From contig JACKML010000001.1 in the NCBI GenBank assembly GCA_024235415.1, positions 372,001 through 436,000 of the forward strand: a stretch of 64,000 bases of DNA. The letters are read 5' to 3'. A program made the position numbers and the translations under genes. Each line of letters begins with the position of its first letter. Within the stretch, counting starts at the first letter, position 1. Shown here in pieces: positions 42,574 through 51,037 of this stretch. This DNA is from Chromatiaceae bacterium (GTDB lineage Bacteria; Pseudomonadota; Gammaproteobacteria; Chromatiales; Chromatiaceae). The notes under the pieces were generated by a model that had not been told where the DNA came from, ran no database searches, and saw nothing but the letters and a program-made list of their open reading frames with translations.

Positions 42574-43458
42574 TCAACGTCTGTCGCGTGTCAGCGCCAG
42601 CGACGATTCCGTCGAGCGGTCCGATCGCGTTACCGAACCAAGCAGCGTCTGCCGGTCATCTGCAAGCTTCAAGCGGTAGCGGTAACTGAAAGGTTCCCTG
42701 TCGAAAACCAGTTGCAGATCGACAGCAAGCCCATCCCCGTCGATTTGCGCGGGACCGCGTTTCCACACCTCTCGCGATTCGTAGTGGGTCTCTTCCACCC
42801 ACAGCCCCTTGCCCTGGGTATCCTGGCGCACCGTCCAGTAGCTGCCGTTTGGCAGATACCAAAGCCCGCTGTAATGCTCGACAGTTGCTGCGGTATCGCG
42901 CAGACACCATGCCGTGATGGCAATCACCAGCACCGCCATCGCACCGATCAGCGGCGCGAACCAACGCGGCAGCCTGGCCGTTGCCGCGCCACCGATGCCG
43001 ACCCGCTGCAACGCCGTGATCAGTCGCGCCATATCGTATTCCCAACGGCTGTCCGACAGTTCGATCGCCTGAAGACGTGTCAGCGCCTGCAGTGAGGCCG
43101 GCAGATCCTGTGCCTGCGGCATCTGCGCACCCTCGACCAGCACCGGGATCACGGTCAAACCCGGTGTCGTCAGCGCCAACTCAACTTCCCGGCGCACATG
43201 GTCTTCAGGATCATCCAGGCGCCGCCCACCGTTCGCCGCCTGCACCTGCAGCCAGGTGTCACCAATCAGGACGATACACACCCGCGCGGTACCGATGGCC
43301 TTCTGCAATGCGCCCACGAAGTCGGCGCCCGCGGCAATCGCGTCGATATCACGAAACACCGCGTCGTAGCCAAGACGCCGCTTCAGATCGTCGCAGATAC
43401 GGCCCGCATGACCGGCGGTGTCCGCGCGCCTGTAGCTGAGAAACACGGCGTATTCCAT
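42574..43458 (-). CDS. Membrane-anchored TIR-domain protein
   Basis: This 294-residue protein has an N-terminal TIR domain (1-135: AVFLSYRRADTAGHAGRI, VFRDIDAIAAGADF, VCIVLIGDTWLQ, VIPVLVEGAQMP). One membrane helix follows at about 168-186, then a strand-rich C-terminal domain of about 105 residues that starts YSGLWYLPNGSYWTVRQ. Glu91 in HVRREV aligns with the catalytic Glu of SARM1-type TIR NADases (WVHKEI). The order puts TIR in the cytoplasm and the C-terminal domain outside the membrane. It could be an NAD-degrading defence effector or a signalling protein. It lies between the Fnr gene and orn, a position without it in E. coli. No defence partner gene is adjacent. Confidence 0.85.
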   Translation of the reverse strand: MEYAVFLSYRRADTAGHAGRICDDLKRRLGYDAVFRDIDAIAAGADFVGALQKAIGTARVCIVLIGDTWLQVQAANGGRRLDDPEDHVRREVELALTTPGLTVIPVLVEGAQMPQAQDLPASLQALTRLQAIELSDSRWEYDMARLITALQRVGIGGAATARLPRWFAPLIGAMAVLVIAITAWCLRDTAATVEHYSGLWYLPNGSYWTVRQDTQGKGLWVEETHYESREVWKRGPAQIDGDGLAVDLQLVFDREPFSYRYRLKLADDRQTLLGSVTRSDRSTESSLALTRDRR

Positions 43459-43501
43459 CCCCGCCCTCCTGATGCAACGCTTACCCGCGTCGCGTGGCTG
43501 T

Positions 43502-44056
43502 TCAGACCTTCAACAGGTGTTCGCGGTAATACCGCAGCTCGGCGATCGAATCGCGGATGTCCTGCAGTGCGAGATGTGTCGAATCCTTGCTGAAGCCCTT
43601 GTACACCTCGGGCGCCCAGCGGCGCGCCAGCTCCTTGAGACTGGATACGTCGAGATTGCGATAGTGGAAGAAGTCTTCGAGCGTCGGCATCAGGCGCGCC
43701 AGAAAGCGCCGGTCCTGGCAGATCGAGTTGCCGCACATCGGCGACGCACCCTTGCTCACCCAGTTCCCGAGAAACGCCAGGGTCTCACGTTCGGCCGCGG
43801 CCGCATCGGCCTTGCTCAGACGCACGCGTTCCGTCAGTCCTGAATTGCCGTGTTGCCGGGTATTCCATTCGTCCATCGCGCCGAGCACCGCGTCACTTTG
43901 ATGGATGGCCAGCACCGGCCCTTCGGCAAGCTCGTTCAGTTCAGAGTCGGTAATCACCGTGGCGATCTCGATGATCTGGTCGTTCTGCGGGTCGAGCCCG
44001 GTCATTTCCAGGTCGATCCAGATCAGGTTGTTCTCAGAAACCGCCATCGGCGCCAC
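43502..44056 (-). CDS. orn: Oligoribonuclease
   Basis: This 184-residue DEDDh exonuclease degrades 2-5 nt RNAs and pGpG. It has LIWIDLEMTGLDPQNDQIIEIA, NSICQDRRFLARLMP and a C-terminal HLALQDIRDSIAELRYYREH. All DEDDh residues can be placed in these segments. The gene is divergent from an M48 peptidase. Its closeness to rsgA is conserved, although here two genes separate them. Confidence 0.96.
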   Translation of the reverse strand: MAPMAVSENNLIWIDLEMTGLDPQNDQIIEIATVITDSELNELAEGPVLAIHQSDAVLGAMDEWNTRQHGNSGLTERVRLSKADAAAAERETLAFLGNWVSKGASPMCGNSICQDRRFLARLMPTLEDFFHYRNLDVSSLKELARRWAPEVYKGFSKDSTHLALQDIRDSIAELRYYREHLLKV

Positions 44057-44196
44057 TCCTCGTGCTGCAACAGTTGATCGGTGGAGTTTAGCGGTAATGA
44101 CCGCTGCCAGGCACCGCGGTCAACACACACATCGACAACCCTGTAACCGTTGGGAGAAACCCCCGACCCGGCAACGGCTGTCGTAGAATCGGCGCC

Positions 44197-45444
44197 ATGA
44201 GTACTTTCACCATGATCTTCCTGTTCGCTGTCGTTGCCGGGCTCACCGTGCAGTTGTGGCTGGCAGGTCGTCAGGCCGCACACATCATCAGCCACATGGG
44301 CACGGTGCCACCGGCGTTTGCGGCAAACATTTCTCTCGAACAGCACCGGACGGCCGCACGCTACAGCCTCGCCCGGCTGGGCGTCGAGCGCTGGGACCTG
44401 GTGCTCGGCAGCGCTGTGCTGCTCGGCTGGACGCTCGCCGGCGGTCTCGGATGGCTGGATAACGCGATGGCATCGATCGGCCTGGGCACCCTCTGGCACG
44501 GCGTCGCCCTGGTGATCGGTGTGGTGCTTGTCGGTTCGCTGATCGATCTGCCGCTTTCGATCTGGCGTACCTTCGGCGTCGAGGCGAGGTTCGGGTTCAA
44601 CCGCACCACCCCGGGCGGATTCGCCAAAGACCGTTTGCTGGGACTCGTGCTGGGCCTGATCCTTGGCGTGCCGCTGGTCGCCGCCATCTTGCGGCTGATG
44701 GCGCGGGCCGGGGATCTGTGGTGGCTGTGGGCGTGGCTGCTGTGGATAGCGTTTTCGCTGTTCATCACCTGGGCCTACCCGATCTGGATCGCGCCCCTGT
44801 TCAACAAGTTCAAGGCCCTGGACGACACCGCGCTGCGCACACGTCTCGAAGGGCTGCTGCAGCGCTGTGGCTTCACCAGCAACGGCATGTTTGTAATGGA
44901 CGGTTCGCGGCGCTCTGCACACGGCAATGCCTATTTCACCGGGTTCGGCGCAAACAAGCGCATCGTGTTCTTCGACACCCTGCTCGATGGCCTGGAGGCC
45001 GACGAGGTCGAGGCCGTGCTGGCGCACGAACTGGGCCACTTCAAACGTCGCCACGTGGTCAAGATGCTGGCGATCTCGGCGCTGATGTCGCTGCTCGGCC
45101 TGGCCCTGCTCGGTTGGCTGGCAGGGCAGCAATGGTTTTACGCCGGGCTCGGAGTGGCCCGCCCCGGCAATGCGGCCGCACTGGTGCTGTTCATGCTGGT
45201 AATGCCGGTGTTCACGGTGTTTGTCAGTCCGTTGCTGGCGCGGCTGTCACGTCGCCACGAATTCGAGGCGGACGACTTTGCCGCCGCGCAGACCGACCCG
45301 AAACACCTGATCAGCGGCCTGGTCAAGATGTACCGCGACAACGCGAGTACACTGACGCCGGACCCGCTGTACTCGGCGTTTCACCACAGCCACCCGCCGG
45401 CACCTGTGCGTATCGCGCACCTGTCCTCTAAGATTCCCGCGTAA
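44197..45444 (+). CDS. M48-family membrane metallopeptidase (Ste24-like)
   Basis: This 415-residue protein has several N-terminal membrane helices, then the zinc motif LAHELGHFKRRH (HExxH) and a downstream EFEADDFAA glutamate that completes the site. The FNKFKALDDTALRTRLEGLLQRCGF segment before the motif is typical of the Ste24/CAAX protease-like group. It probably acts in inner-membrane protein turnover. The small cytochrome gene begins 20 bp downstream and rsgA follows, so the three may be co-transcribed. Confidence 0.92.
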   Translation: MSTFTMIFLFAVVAGLTVQLWLAGRQAAHIISHMGTVPPAFAANISLEQHRTAARYSLARLGVERWDLVLGSAVLLGWTLAGGLGWLDNAMASIGLGTLWHGVALVIGVVLVGSLIDLPLSIWRTFGVEARFGFNRTTPGGFAKDRLLGLVLGLILGVPLVAAILRLMARAGDLWWLWAWLLWIAFSLFITWAYPIWIAPLFNKFKALDDTALRTRLEGLLQRCGFTSNGMFVMDGSRRSAHGNAYFTGFGANKRIVFFDTLLDGLEADEVEAVLAHELGHFKRRHVVKMLAISALMSLLGLALLGWLAGQQWFYAGLGVARPGNAAALVLFMLVMPVFTVFVSPLLARLSRRHEFEADDFAAAQTDPKHLISGLVKMYRDNASTLTPDPLYSAFHHSHPPAPVRIAHLSSKIPA

Positions 45445-45464
45445 TTCACACTGGAGTGATCACG

Positions 45465-45746
45465 ATGCTTACGATTGCCCGTTCCGCCCTCGCCTCCGCC
45501 CTGTTCGGTCTCGCCGCAACCACGGTGCATGCGGAGTTCGCGGCCGGCCCCTACCATGATGCGCAGTGCATGCGTTGCCACGACACCTCGGTTTATACGC
45601 GCGAGGATCGCCGGGTACGCAACTACCCGGCGCTCGAGGCGCAGGTCGCGCGCTGCGACGCCAACCTCGCGACCAAGCTGTTTCCCGATGACCTCTCGCT
45701 GCTGGTCGAACACCTCAACACCCAGTACTACAGGTTCGCCAAGTAA
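45465..45746 (+). CDS. Small monohaem cytochrome c
   Basis: A 93-residue exported protein with a signal peptide (LTIARSALASALFGLAATTVHA) and one CMRCH haem-binding motif near the mature N-terminus. An axial Met is not obvious in the short remainder (the mature part after CMRCH has few Met), so the second ligand may be His or open. The ATG at 45465 follows CTGGAG; a GTG at 45456 is in frame. It probably carries electrons in the periplasm. It lies just before rsgA. Confidence 0.8.
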   Translation: MLTIARSALASALFGLAATTVHAEFAAGPYHDAQCMRCHDTSVYTREDRRVRNYPALEAQVARCDANLATKLFPDDLSLLVEHLNTQYYRFAK

Positions 45747-45751
45747 CACGC

Positions 45752-46759
45752 ATGGCGCGCCGCAGGCTCAACGATCAGCAGAAGGCGCGCATCGCGGGTA
45801 TTCAGGAGAAGCGGCGGCAGGATGCCGCCGCGCGTGCCGAAGACGCTCTGTCGACGGCCGGCGACGGGCAGCAACAGGATGGTCGCGTGGTGGTGCGGCA
45901 TGGACGCAGCCTGCTGATCCGTGACACCAATGGCAACACGGTGCACGCAATGTTCCGGGCCAACCTCGGTGATGTGGTGTGTGGCGACAGCGTGGTGTGG
46001 CAACCGACAGCCAATGGTGAGGGCGTGGTGGTCGCAGTGCAGCCGCGTCACACGGCGCTTTCACGACCGGGCTTCGGCGGCCAGGAAAAAACCATCGCCG
46101 CAAACATCACCCAGCTGGTCGTGGTCCTGGCCTCGCAGCCCGAGCCCACCGGCTACCTGCTCGATCAATACCTGGTCGCCGCCGAGCGCATTAAGGTCGG
46201 CGGCCTGGTGTGCCTGAACAAGGCCGACCTGCTCGACGACGCCGGGCGCACGCGCTTTCGCGCGGCGTTCAGTCACTACGAAGACATCGGTTATCCGGTG
46301 ATCGAGATCAGCGCCAAGACCGAACACGGCCTTGATCCGCTGCAGCAAAGACTGCGTGGTCACACCAGCATCCTGGTAGGCCAGTCCGGGGTCGGCAAGT
46401 CATCGCTGATCAACGCCCTGATCCCGCGGCAGGATATTGCCGAGGGCAGGCTGTCCGATGCCACCGGGCTGGGCCGCCACACCACCTCGGCCGCCACCCT
46501 CTATCCCCTGGACAGCGGCGGCGAACTGATCGATTCACCGGGCGTGCGCAGCTTCCGTCTCAGCCAGCTCGACCGCCGCGAGCTGGAACGCGGCTTCCGC
46601 GAATTCCTGCCCTATCTCGGCCAGTGCCGTTTTCACAACTGTGCCCACCTGGCCGAGCCCGACTGCGCGATCCTCGCTGCCGCCGCGGCCGGCAAGATCC
46701 ATCGCAGCCGCCTCGACAGCTACCAGCACATGGCCGCCGAACTCGTGGTCGGCGCCTGA
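45752..46759 (+). CDS. rsgA: RsgA, small ribosomal subunit biogenesis GTPase
   Basis: This 335-residue circularly permuted GTPase has an OB-fold N-terminus, then NKADLL, GQSGVGKSSLIN, LIDSPGVRSF and the zinc motif CRFHNCAHLAEPDC. It checks late 30S subunit maturation. The order NKxD before GxxxxGKS confirms the permutation. It starts 5 bp after the cytochrome gene stop. A palindrome and the accessory island follow. Confidence 0.96.
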   Translation: MARRRLNDQQKARIAGIQEKRRQDAAARAEDALSTAGDGQQQDGRVVVRHGRSLLIRDTNGNTVHAMFRANLGDVVCGDSVVWQPTANGEGVVVAVQPRHTALSRPGFGGQEKTIAANITQLVVVLASQPEPTGYLLDQYLVAAERIKVGGLVCLNKADLLDDAGRTRFRAAFSHYEDIGYPVIEISAKTEHGLDPLQQRLRGHTSILVGQSGVGKSSLINALIPRQDIAEGRLSDATGLGRHTTSAATLYPLDSGGELIDSPGVRSFRLSQLDRRELERGFREFLPYLGQCRFHNCAHLAEPDCAILAAAAAGKIHRSRLDSYQHMAAELVVGA

Positions 46760-46878
46760 GCGTCGGCTTCACGTCCGATACCCCGCACCCATCCGCACCG
46801 GCAGAACCGGGGAAGGGATTTCCCATTCTGGTACGGAATATGCAGCGACGCGGTCACGCAACAATTTTTTGACACAAA

Positions 46879-46893
46879 GGCGCCACTGGCGCC
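46879..46893. repeat. GGCGCC-ACT-GGCGCC palindrome
   Basis: A short perfect inverted repeat (GGCGCC either side of ACT) lies in the 159-bp gap between rsgA and the accessory operon, just downstream of a TTGACA -35-like hexamer. It may be an operator or a hairpin marking the boundary. Confidence 0.35.
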
Positions 46894-46918
46894 ACGTCGT
46901 CTGAAGATGAGGGGAAAC

Positions 46919-48106
46919 ATGGCAGAGCACGAACTCGCGCAGCGGCTGTCGCTCGGCTTCATTGGTGGCGGCCTGAATTCAGCGGTTGGACAGACACACT
47001 ATGCCGCCAGCCGGATGGATGGCCGCTGGTCGCTGGATGCCGGCGTGTTCAGCCGCGACGCAGACACCAACCGGCAGACGGCGGAGCACTGGAACGTGGC
47101 ACCCGACCGGCTTTACGGCAGCTGGCGCGATCTGTTGCTTGCCGAGCGCTCGCGTCTCGACGCCGTGGTGGTGCTGACACCGACACCGAATCACTACGAG
47201 ATCGTGCAGGCCCTGCTCAAGGCCGGTATCCCGATCATCTGTGAGAAGGCGCTGGTGGCAAACCTGAACGACGCTCGCACCCTGCTCGCCCAATACAACC
47301 CGGCAAGAAACTTCCTCGCCGTCACCTTCAACTACAGCGGCTACCCGATGGTGCGCGAATTGCGCCAGCGCATCCGCGCCGGACAGTTCGGAAAGATCCA
47401 CCAGCTGCACATCGAGATGCCGCAGGAGGGCTTCGTGCGCCCGCCCGCGATCGCCGGCCGCGCCGCACCACCGCAGAGCTGGCGCCTGAAAGACGATTTC
47501 ATCCCGACCATCTGCCTCGACCTCGGCGTGCACCTGCACCACCTTTCGTACTTCCTCTGCGGTGAGGAGCCGGAGAACGTCAACGCCGAATTCAACACCT
47601 ATTCGCAATACAAGGACATCGTCGACAACATCTCGATGTGGCTGGACTACCCGAGCGGCATGACCTCCAACTTCTGGATGAGCAAGACCGCGGTCGGACG
47701 GCGCAACGGCCTGCGTATCCGCCTTTTCGGGGAACTCGGCAGCGCCGAGTGGTACCAGATGGAACCCGAGCAGTTGAACATCTCCACTGTCGACGGCATG
47801 CACATGACCATCGACCGTGGCGGCCAGGCCAGCATCGCCGGCGAGGCGCGCTACAACCGCATGAAGGTCGGCCACCCCTCGGGCTTCATCGAGGCTTTCG
47901 CCAACCTGTATACCGACTGTGCAGACGCGCTGATCGAATGGCGGCAAAACGGCCGCAGCGCGAACCCACACGTATTCGGCATCGAGCATGCGACCAATGG
48001 CCTGGCCCTGTTCCACGCGGCCCGGCTGGCCAGTTCGCGTCGCCGCTGGGAACGCGTGCACTGCACACCCTATCGTGAATCCGCCATTTCGAAACTGAAG
48101 CCATGA
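46919..48106 (+). CDS. Gfo/Idh/MocA-family oxidoreductase
   Basis: This 395-residue protein has an N-terminal Rossmann domain (LGFIGGGLNSAVGQTHYAAS, with VVVLTPTPNHYEIV) and a C-terminal sugar-binding domain. The usual EKP motif reads EKAL, and a DLGVHLHHL segment holds the Asp and His expected at the active site. The family oxidises sugars, inositols or UDP-sugars with NAD(P). The ATG at 46919 follows GAGGGGAAAC. The stop overlaps the ACP start (ATGA), placing this enzyme at the head of a coupled operon. It plausibly oxidises a nucleotide sugar before an amino group is added or modified. Confidence 0.88.
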   Translation: MAEHELAQRLSLGFIGGGLNSAVGQTHYAASRMDGRWSLDAGVFSRDADTNRQTAEHWNVAPDRLYGSWRDLLLAERSRLDAVVVLTPTPNHYEIVQALLKAGIPIICEKALVANLNDARTLLAQYNPARNFLAVTFNYSGYPMVRELRQRIRAGQFGKIHQLHIEMPQEGFVRPPAIAGRAAPPQSWRLKDDFIPTICLDLGVHLHHLSYFLCGEEPENVNAEFNTYSQYKDIVDNISMWLDYPSGMTSNFWMSKTAVGRRNGLRIRLFGELGSAEWYQMEPEQLNISTVDGMHMTIDRGGQASIAGEARYNRMKVGHPSGFIEAFANLYTDCADALIEWRQNGRSANPHVFGIEHATNGLALFHAARLASSRRRWERVHCTPYRESAISKLKP

Positions 48107-48351
48107 ACAACCCCATCGAAGACTTCATCGTTCGCCACATCGCCGACAAACACGGCATCACCACCGACGAGATCCGACGTGATGCCGATCTATTCGACAA
48201 CGGCTATGTCGATTCGCTCGGCGTATTCAACATGATGCTGTCACTCGAGGATGAGTTCGGTATCCGATTCATTGAGGACGACCTGATCAACCCGAATATC
48301 AATACCGTGTGCGGCCTTGCCGCTATCATCGCGGGCAAACGGGGGCACTGA
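48103..48351 (+). CDS. Acyl carrier protein
   Basis: This 82-residue acidic protein has the phosphopantetheine attachment motif VDSLGV (Ser38) and helices typical of an ACP (HIADKHGITTDEIRRDADLFDNGY). It differs from the fatty-acid AcpP and resembles ACPs dedicated to specialised pathways. It overlaps the oxidoreductase gene by 4 bp and is followed 1 bp later by the GNAT-like gene, so it probably carries an acyl group made by the ligase two genes downstream. Confidence 0.88.
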   Translation: MNNPIEDFIVRHIADKHGITTDEIRRDADLFDNGYVDSLGVFNMMLSLEDEFGIRFIEDDLINPNINTVCGLAAIIAGKRGH

Positions 48352-48352
48352 G

Positions 48353-49414
48353 ATGGCCGACATCAGGTTCGCGACTCCTGACGACACCACGCGCCTGATG
48401 GCGTTCATGCACCGGCACTGGCGCGCTGATCACATCCTTTCACGCAATGAGGCGTTGTTCCGCTACGACTTTCAGGACGGTGACCGCCTGAACCTGGCCA
48501 TTGCCACCAAGGGTGACGAGATCGTCGGCCTGTTCGGCTTCATGAAGTACAACAGTCTGGATCTGCCGGATCTTGCGGGCTCGCTTTGGAAGGTACGCGA
48601 AGACATAGGTGAACCGATGCTGGGCCTGCGGTTGCGCCGTTTCGTCATCGCCAACGTGCCGCACCGCTACTTCGCGGCTCCGGGCGCCGGATTGCAGACA
48701 CGTGCCATCTATCGCCTGATCGACATGGAATGGATCGCGATGGAGCAGTATTTCATCGTGAATCCGGATGTCACGCGACGCACGCTGGCGCGTGTGGGTA
48801 ACGCCGAGACAACGCATCCGACGATGCAGGATCACGCCGATATTGAGTTCATCGAGGTCTGTGACGCACACGAACTTACCGGGTTCCCGTTCGCGAGCCA
48901 TCAACAGATCGGGCCATACAAAGACTGGGACTATGTCAGCCGTCGCTTCTTCGAACACCCGATCAACGACTACCGCGTATTTCATGTCGCGCAAGGTGGC
49001 GAACCGGTCAACATCGTGGTCTGTCGCGAGGCGGTGCACGATGGCGCTTCCGCACTGCGTGTCGTCGACTTCTACGGCGACGAACAGCACATGCCGGCAA
49101 TCGCTGCAGCGCTGTCGGATGTCATGCGCAACGACGGCCACGAGTACGTGGATTTCGTGTGCAGCGGCTTCACCGGCCAGGTCATGGCCGATGCGGGCTG
49201 GCACCGGCTCGACTTCGACCACGATGACGTCATCATTCCGAATTACTTCGAGCCCTTCGTGCAGTCGAACGTACGCGTGTATGGCGTTGCCGACCGCAAC
49301 GCCGACATCAAGCCCCGATTGTGCCGCGCCGACGGCGACCAGGATCGGCCGAACTTCGACCGCCCGGACGCCATGCAGCCGTCGTTCACACAGCGGCGCG
49401 TGGCACAGTCGTGA
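48353..49414 (+). CDS. GNAT-like putative acyltransferase of the ACP operon
   Basis: A 353-residue protein whose first 130 residues fit the GNAT pattern (IRFATPDDTTRLMAFMHRHWRADHILSRNEALFRYDF, IVGLFGF). A second part of about 150 residues (FYGDEQHMPAIAAALSDVMRNDGHEYVDFVCSGF) looks like another GNAT-type half. The C-terminus is polar. Proteins of this shape occur in O-antigen and flagellin glycan loci. It probably moves an acyl group from the ACP to an amino sugar. That acceptor is inference. It starts behind GGGGG and overlaps the ligase gene (GTGA). Confidence 0.65.
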   Translation: MADIRFATPDDTTRLMAFMHRHWRADHILSRNEALFRYDFQDGDRLNLAIATKGDEIVGLFGFMKYNSLDLPDLAGSLWKVREDIGEPMLGLRLRRFVIANVPHRYFAAPGAGLQTRAIYRLIDMEWIAMEQYFIVNPDVTRRTLARVGNAETTHPTMQDHADIEFIEVCDAHELTGFPFASHQQIGPYKDWDYVSRRFFEHPINDYRVFHVAQGGEPVNIVVCREAVHDGASALRVVDFYGDEQHMPAIAAALSDVMRNDGHEYVDFVCSGFTGQVMADAGWHRLDFDHDDVIIPNYFEPFVQSNVRVYGVADRNADIKPRLCRADGDQDRPNFDRPDAMQPSFTQRRVAQS

Positions 49415-50967
49415 ACATCGTCGATCTGTTTCTGCAACACGCGACCGCAGCGCCAGCCAAGACCGCGATCGTATTTGGCGACAGCGCCCTGAGTTACGCC
49501 CAGGTGCAGGACCGGACCGAACGCCTGTGCGGCCTGCTGGAAGCGATGGGTGTGCGCGAAGGCGACTGCATCCTCGTCGCGCTGGACAACGGCATCGAGT
49601 TCGCACTGACGATGCTCGCCGCCGCCGAACTCGGCGCCATGCTGGCCCCGGTCGCCACCAGCATGCCGGCAGTTGCGATGCGGCGTTCGCTGGACGCGAC
49701 CTGCGCGCGATTCGTGATTGCCAGCAATCCTGTCTGCCGGCGATTGCTCGGCAGCGCCGCGGGCCGGGGGGACGATCTCTCGATGCTGGTAGTCGGTGCG
49801 CCGCTCGCCGGCTGCCACGACTTCAGCCAGCTGGAGCGAAACGATGCGACGTATCGATTGGGCAGCCATCCAGCCGACCCACAACTGGACTACCTGCTGA
49901 CCATGACCTCCGGCTCGACCGGCGATCCGAAACCGATCACGCTCAGCCAGACCGGCAAGATCCGGCGTTCGCTGGACGGGGCAAGAGACCTGTATGGCCT
50001 GGATGGCGATGACGTGATCATCACCTCGACCCCGATGTATCACTCGCTGGGATTTCGTCTCTCCCTGTTGCCGCTGTTGATCGGCGCCACTGCGGTGATC
50101 CTGCCGCGCTTCACACCGAAAGGCTGGATAGATGCGGTCGACAGCCACGCCGTATCGTTCGCGATCATGGTCTCGTCACACCTGGAATTGATTGCACAGT
50201 GGCTGAGCGAGCATCCGGCATCGCTGTCGAGTCTGAAAACCGTGGTGTCGTCCTCGGCACTGCTGCGCCCTGATATCAAGCAACGCTGCATCGACCTGTT
50301 CGACTGCGACTTCCACGAATGCTATGGCGCATCGGAGGTCGGCATCGTGACCAATCTTGCACCCGCCGACTGCCGCGACAATCTCGCCAGTGTCGGCAAG
50401 GCGCTGGACTATGTCGAACTGGCGATCCTCGATGAAACAGGCCGGGCATTGCCGTCCGGCCACATTGGCGAGATCGCCTGCAGAACGAAGACCGCGTTCT
50501 CCGGCTACTACCACCGGGCCGACGCCACCGCGACCAGTATGCGCGATGGGTACTTCTGCACCGGTGACGTGGGCCACGTGGATAAAGACGGCTTTCTCCA
50601 CCTCGCCGGCCGCAAGAAGGACATCATCATCGTCGGCGGCAGCAACGTCTATCCGGACGACGTTGAGGCAGTGCTGCGCGAAGCACCGGGAGTAAAGGAC
50701 TGCAGCGTGATCGGCGTGCCGGACAGCTACTTCGGTGAGGCCACCCTTGCGGTAATCACCACCGACAGCAGCGACATAGACCTACGCCGCATCAGGGTCT
50801 TTTGCGCCGAGCGACTGGCGGACTTTCAGCAGCCGCAGGCCTACGAGATTCTCGATGAACTGCCGCGTACCGCGCTGGGCAAGATCCAGCGACAGGTGCT
50901 GCGTGATCGTTATGAAGGCTATGACGCGACAGCAGACCTGCGTCGACTGATGAGGCGCGGGGCCTGA
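49411..50967 (+). CDS. AMP-forming acyl-ACP/CoA ligase
   Basis: A 518-residue member of the ANL superfamily with the P-loop MTSGSTGDPKP, then YGASEVGIVTN, GDVGHVDKDGFLHLAGRKKDIIIVGGSNVYPDDVE and the C-terminal catalytic Lys in RTALGKIQRQ. It activates a carboxylic acid as an adenylate and passes it to a thiol. The thiol is probably the ACP encoded two genes upstream rather than CoA. The GTG start overlaps the preceding stop (GTGA). It is the last gene of the operon and ends convergently with an outer-membrane protein gene. Confidence 0.9.
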   Translation: MNIVDLFLQHATAAPAKTAIVFGDSALSYAQVQDRTERLCGLLEAMGVREGDCILVALDNGIEFALTMLAAAELGAMLAPVATSMPAVAMRRSLDATCARFVIASNPVCRRLLGSAAGRGDDLSMLVVGAPLAGCHDFSQLERNDATYRLGSHPADPQLDYLLTMTSGSTGDPKPITLSQTGKIRRSLDGARDLYGLDGDDVIITSTPMYHSLGFRLSLLPLLIGATAVILPRFTPKGWIDAVDSHAVSFAIMVSSHLELIAQWLSEHPASLSSLKTVVSSSALLRPDIKQRCIDLFDCDFHECYGASEVGIVTNLAPADCRDNLASVGKALDYVELAILDETGRALPSGHIGEIACRTKTAFSGYYHRADATATSMRDGYFCTGDVGHVDKDGFLHLAGRKKDIIIVGGSNVYPDDVEAVLREAPGVKDCSVIGVPDSYFGEATLAVITTDSSDIDLRRIRVFCAERLADFQQPQAYEILDELPRTALGKIQRQVLRDRYEGYDATADLRRLMRRGA

Positions 50968-51037
50968 ATCATCGCCCCGCACCTATCCGTCGGCCTGCAA
51001 GCCACGCTGCACACACTCTTGCCGCAGGTCTTAGCCG

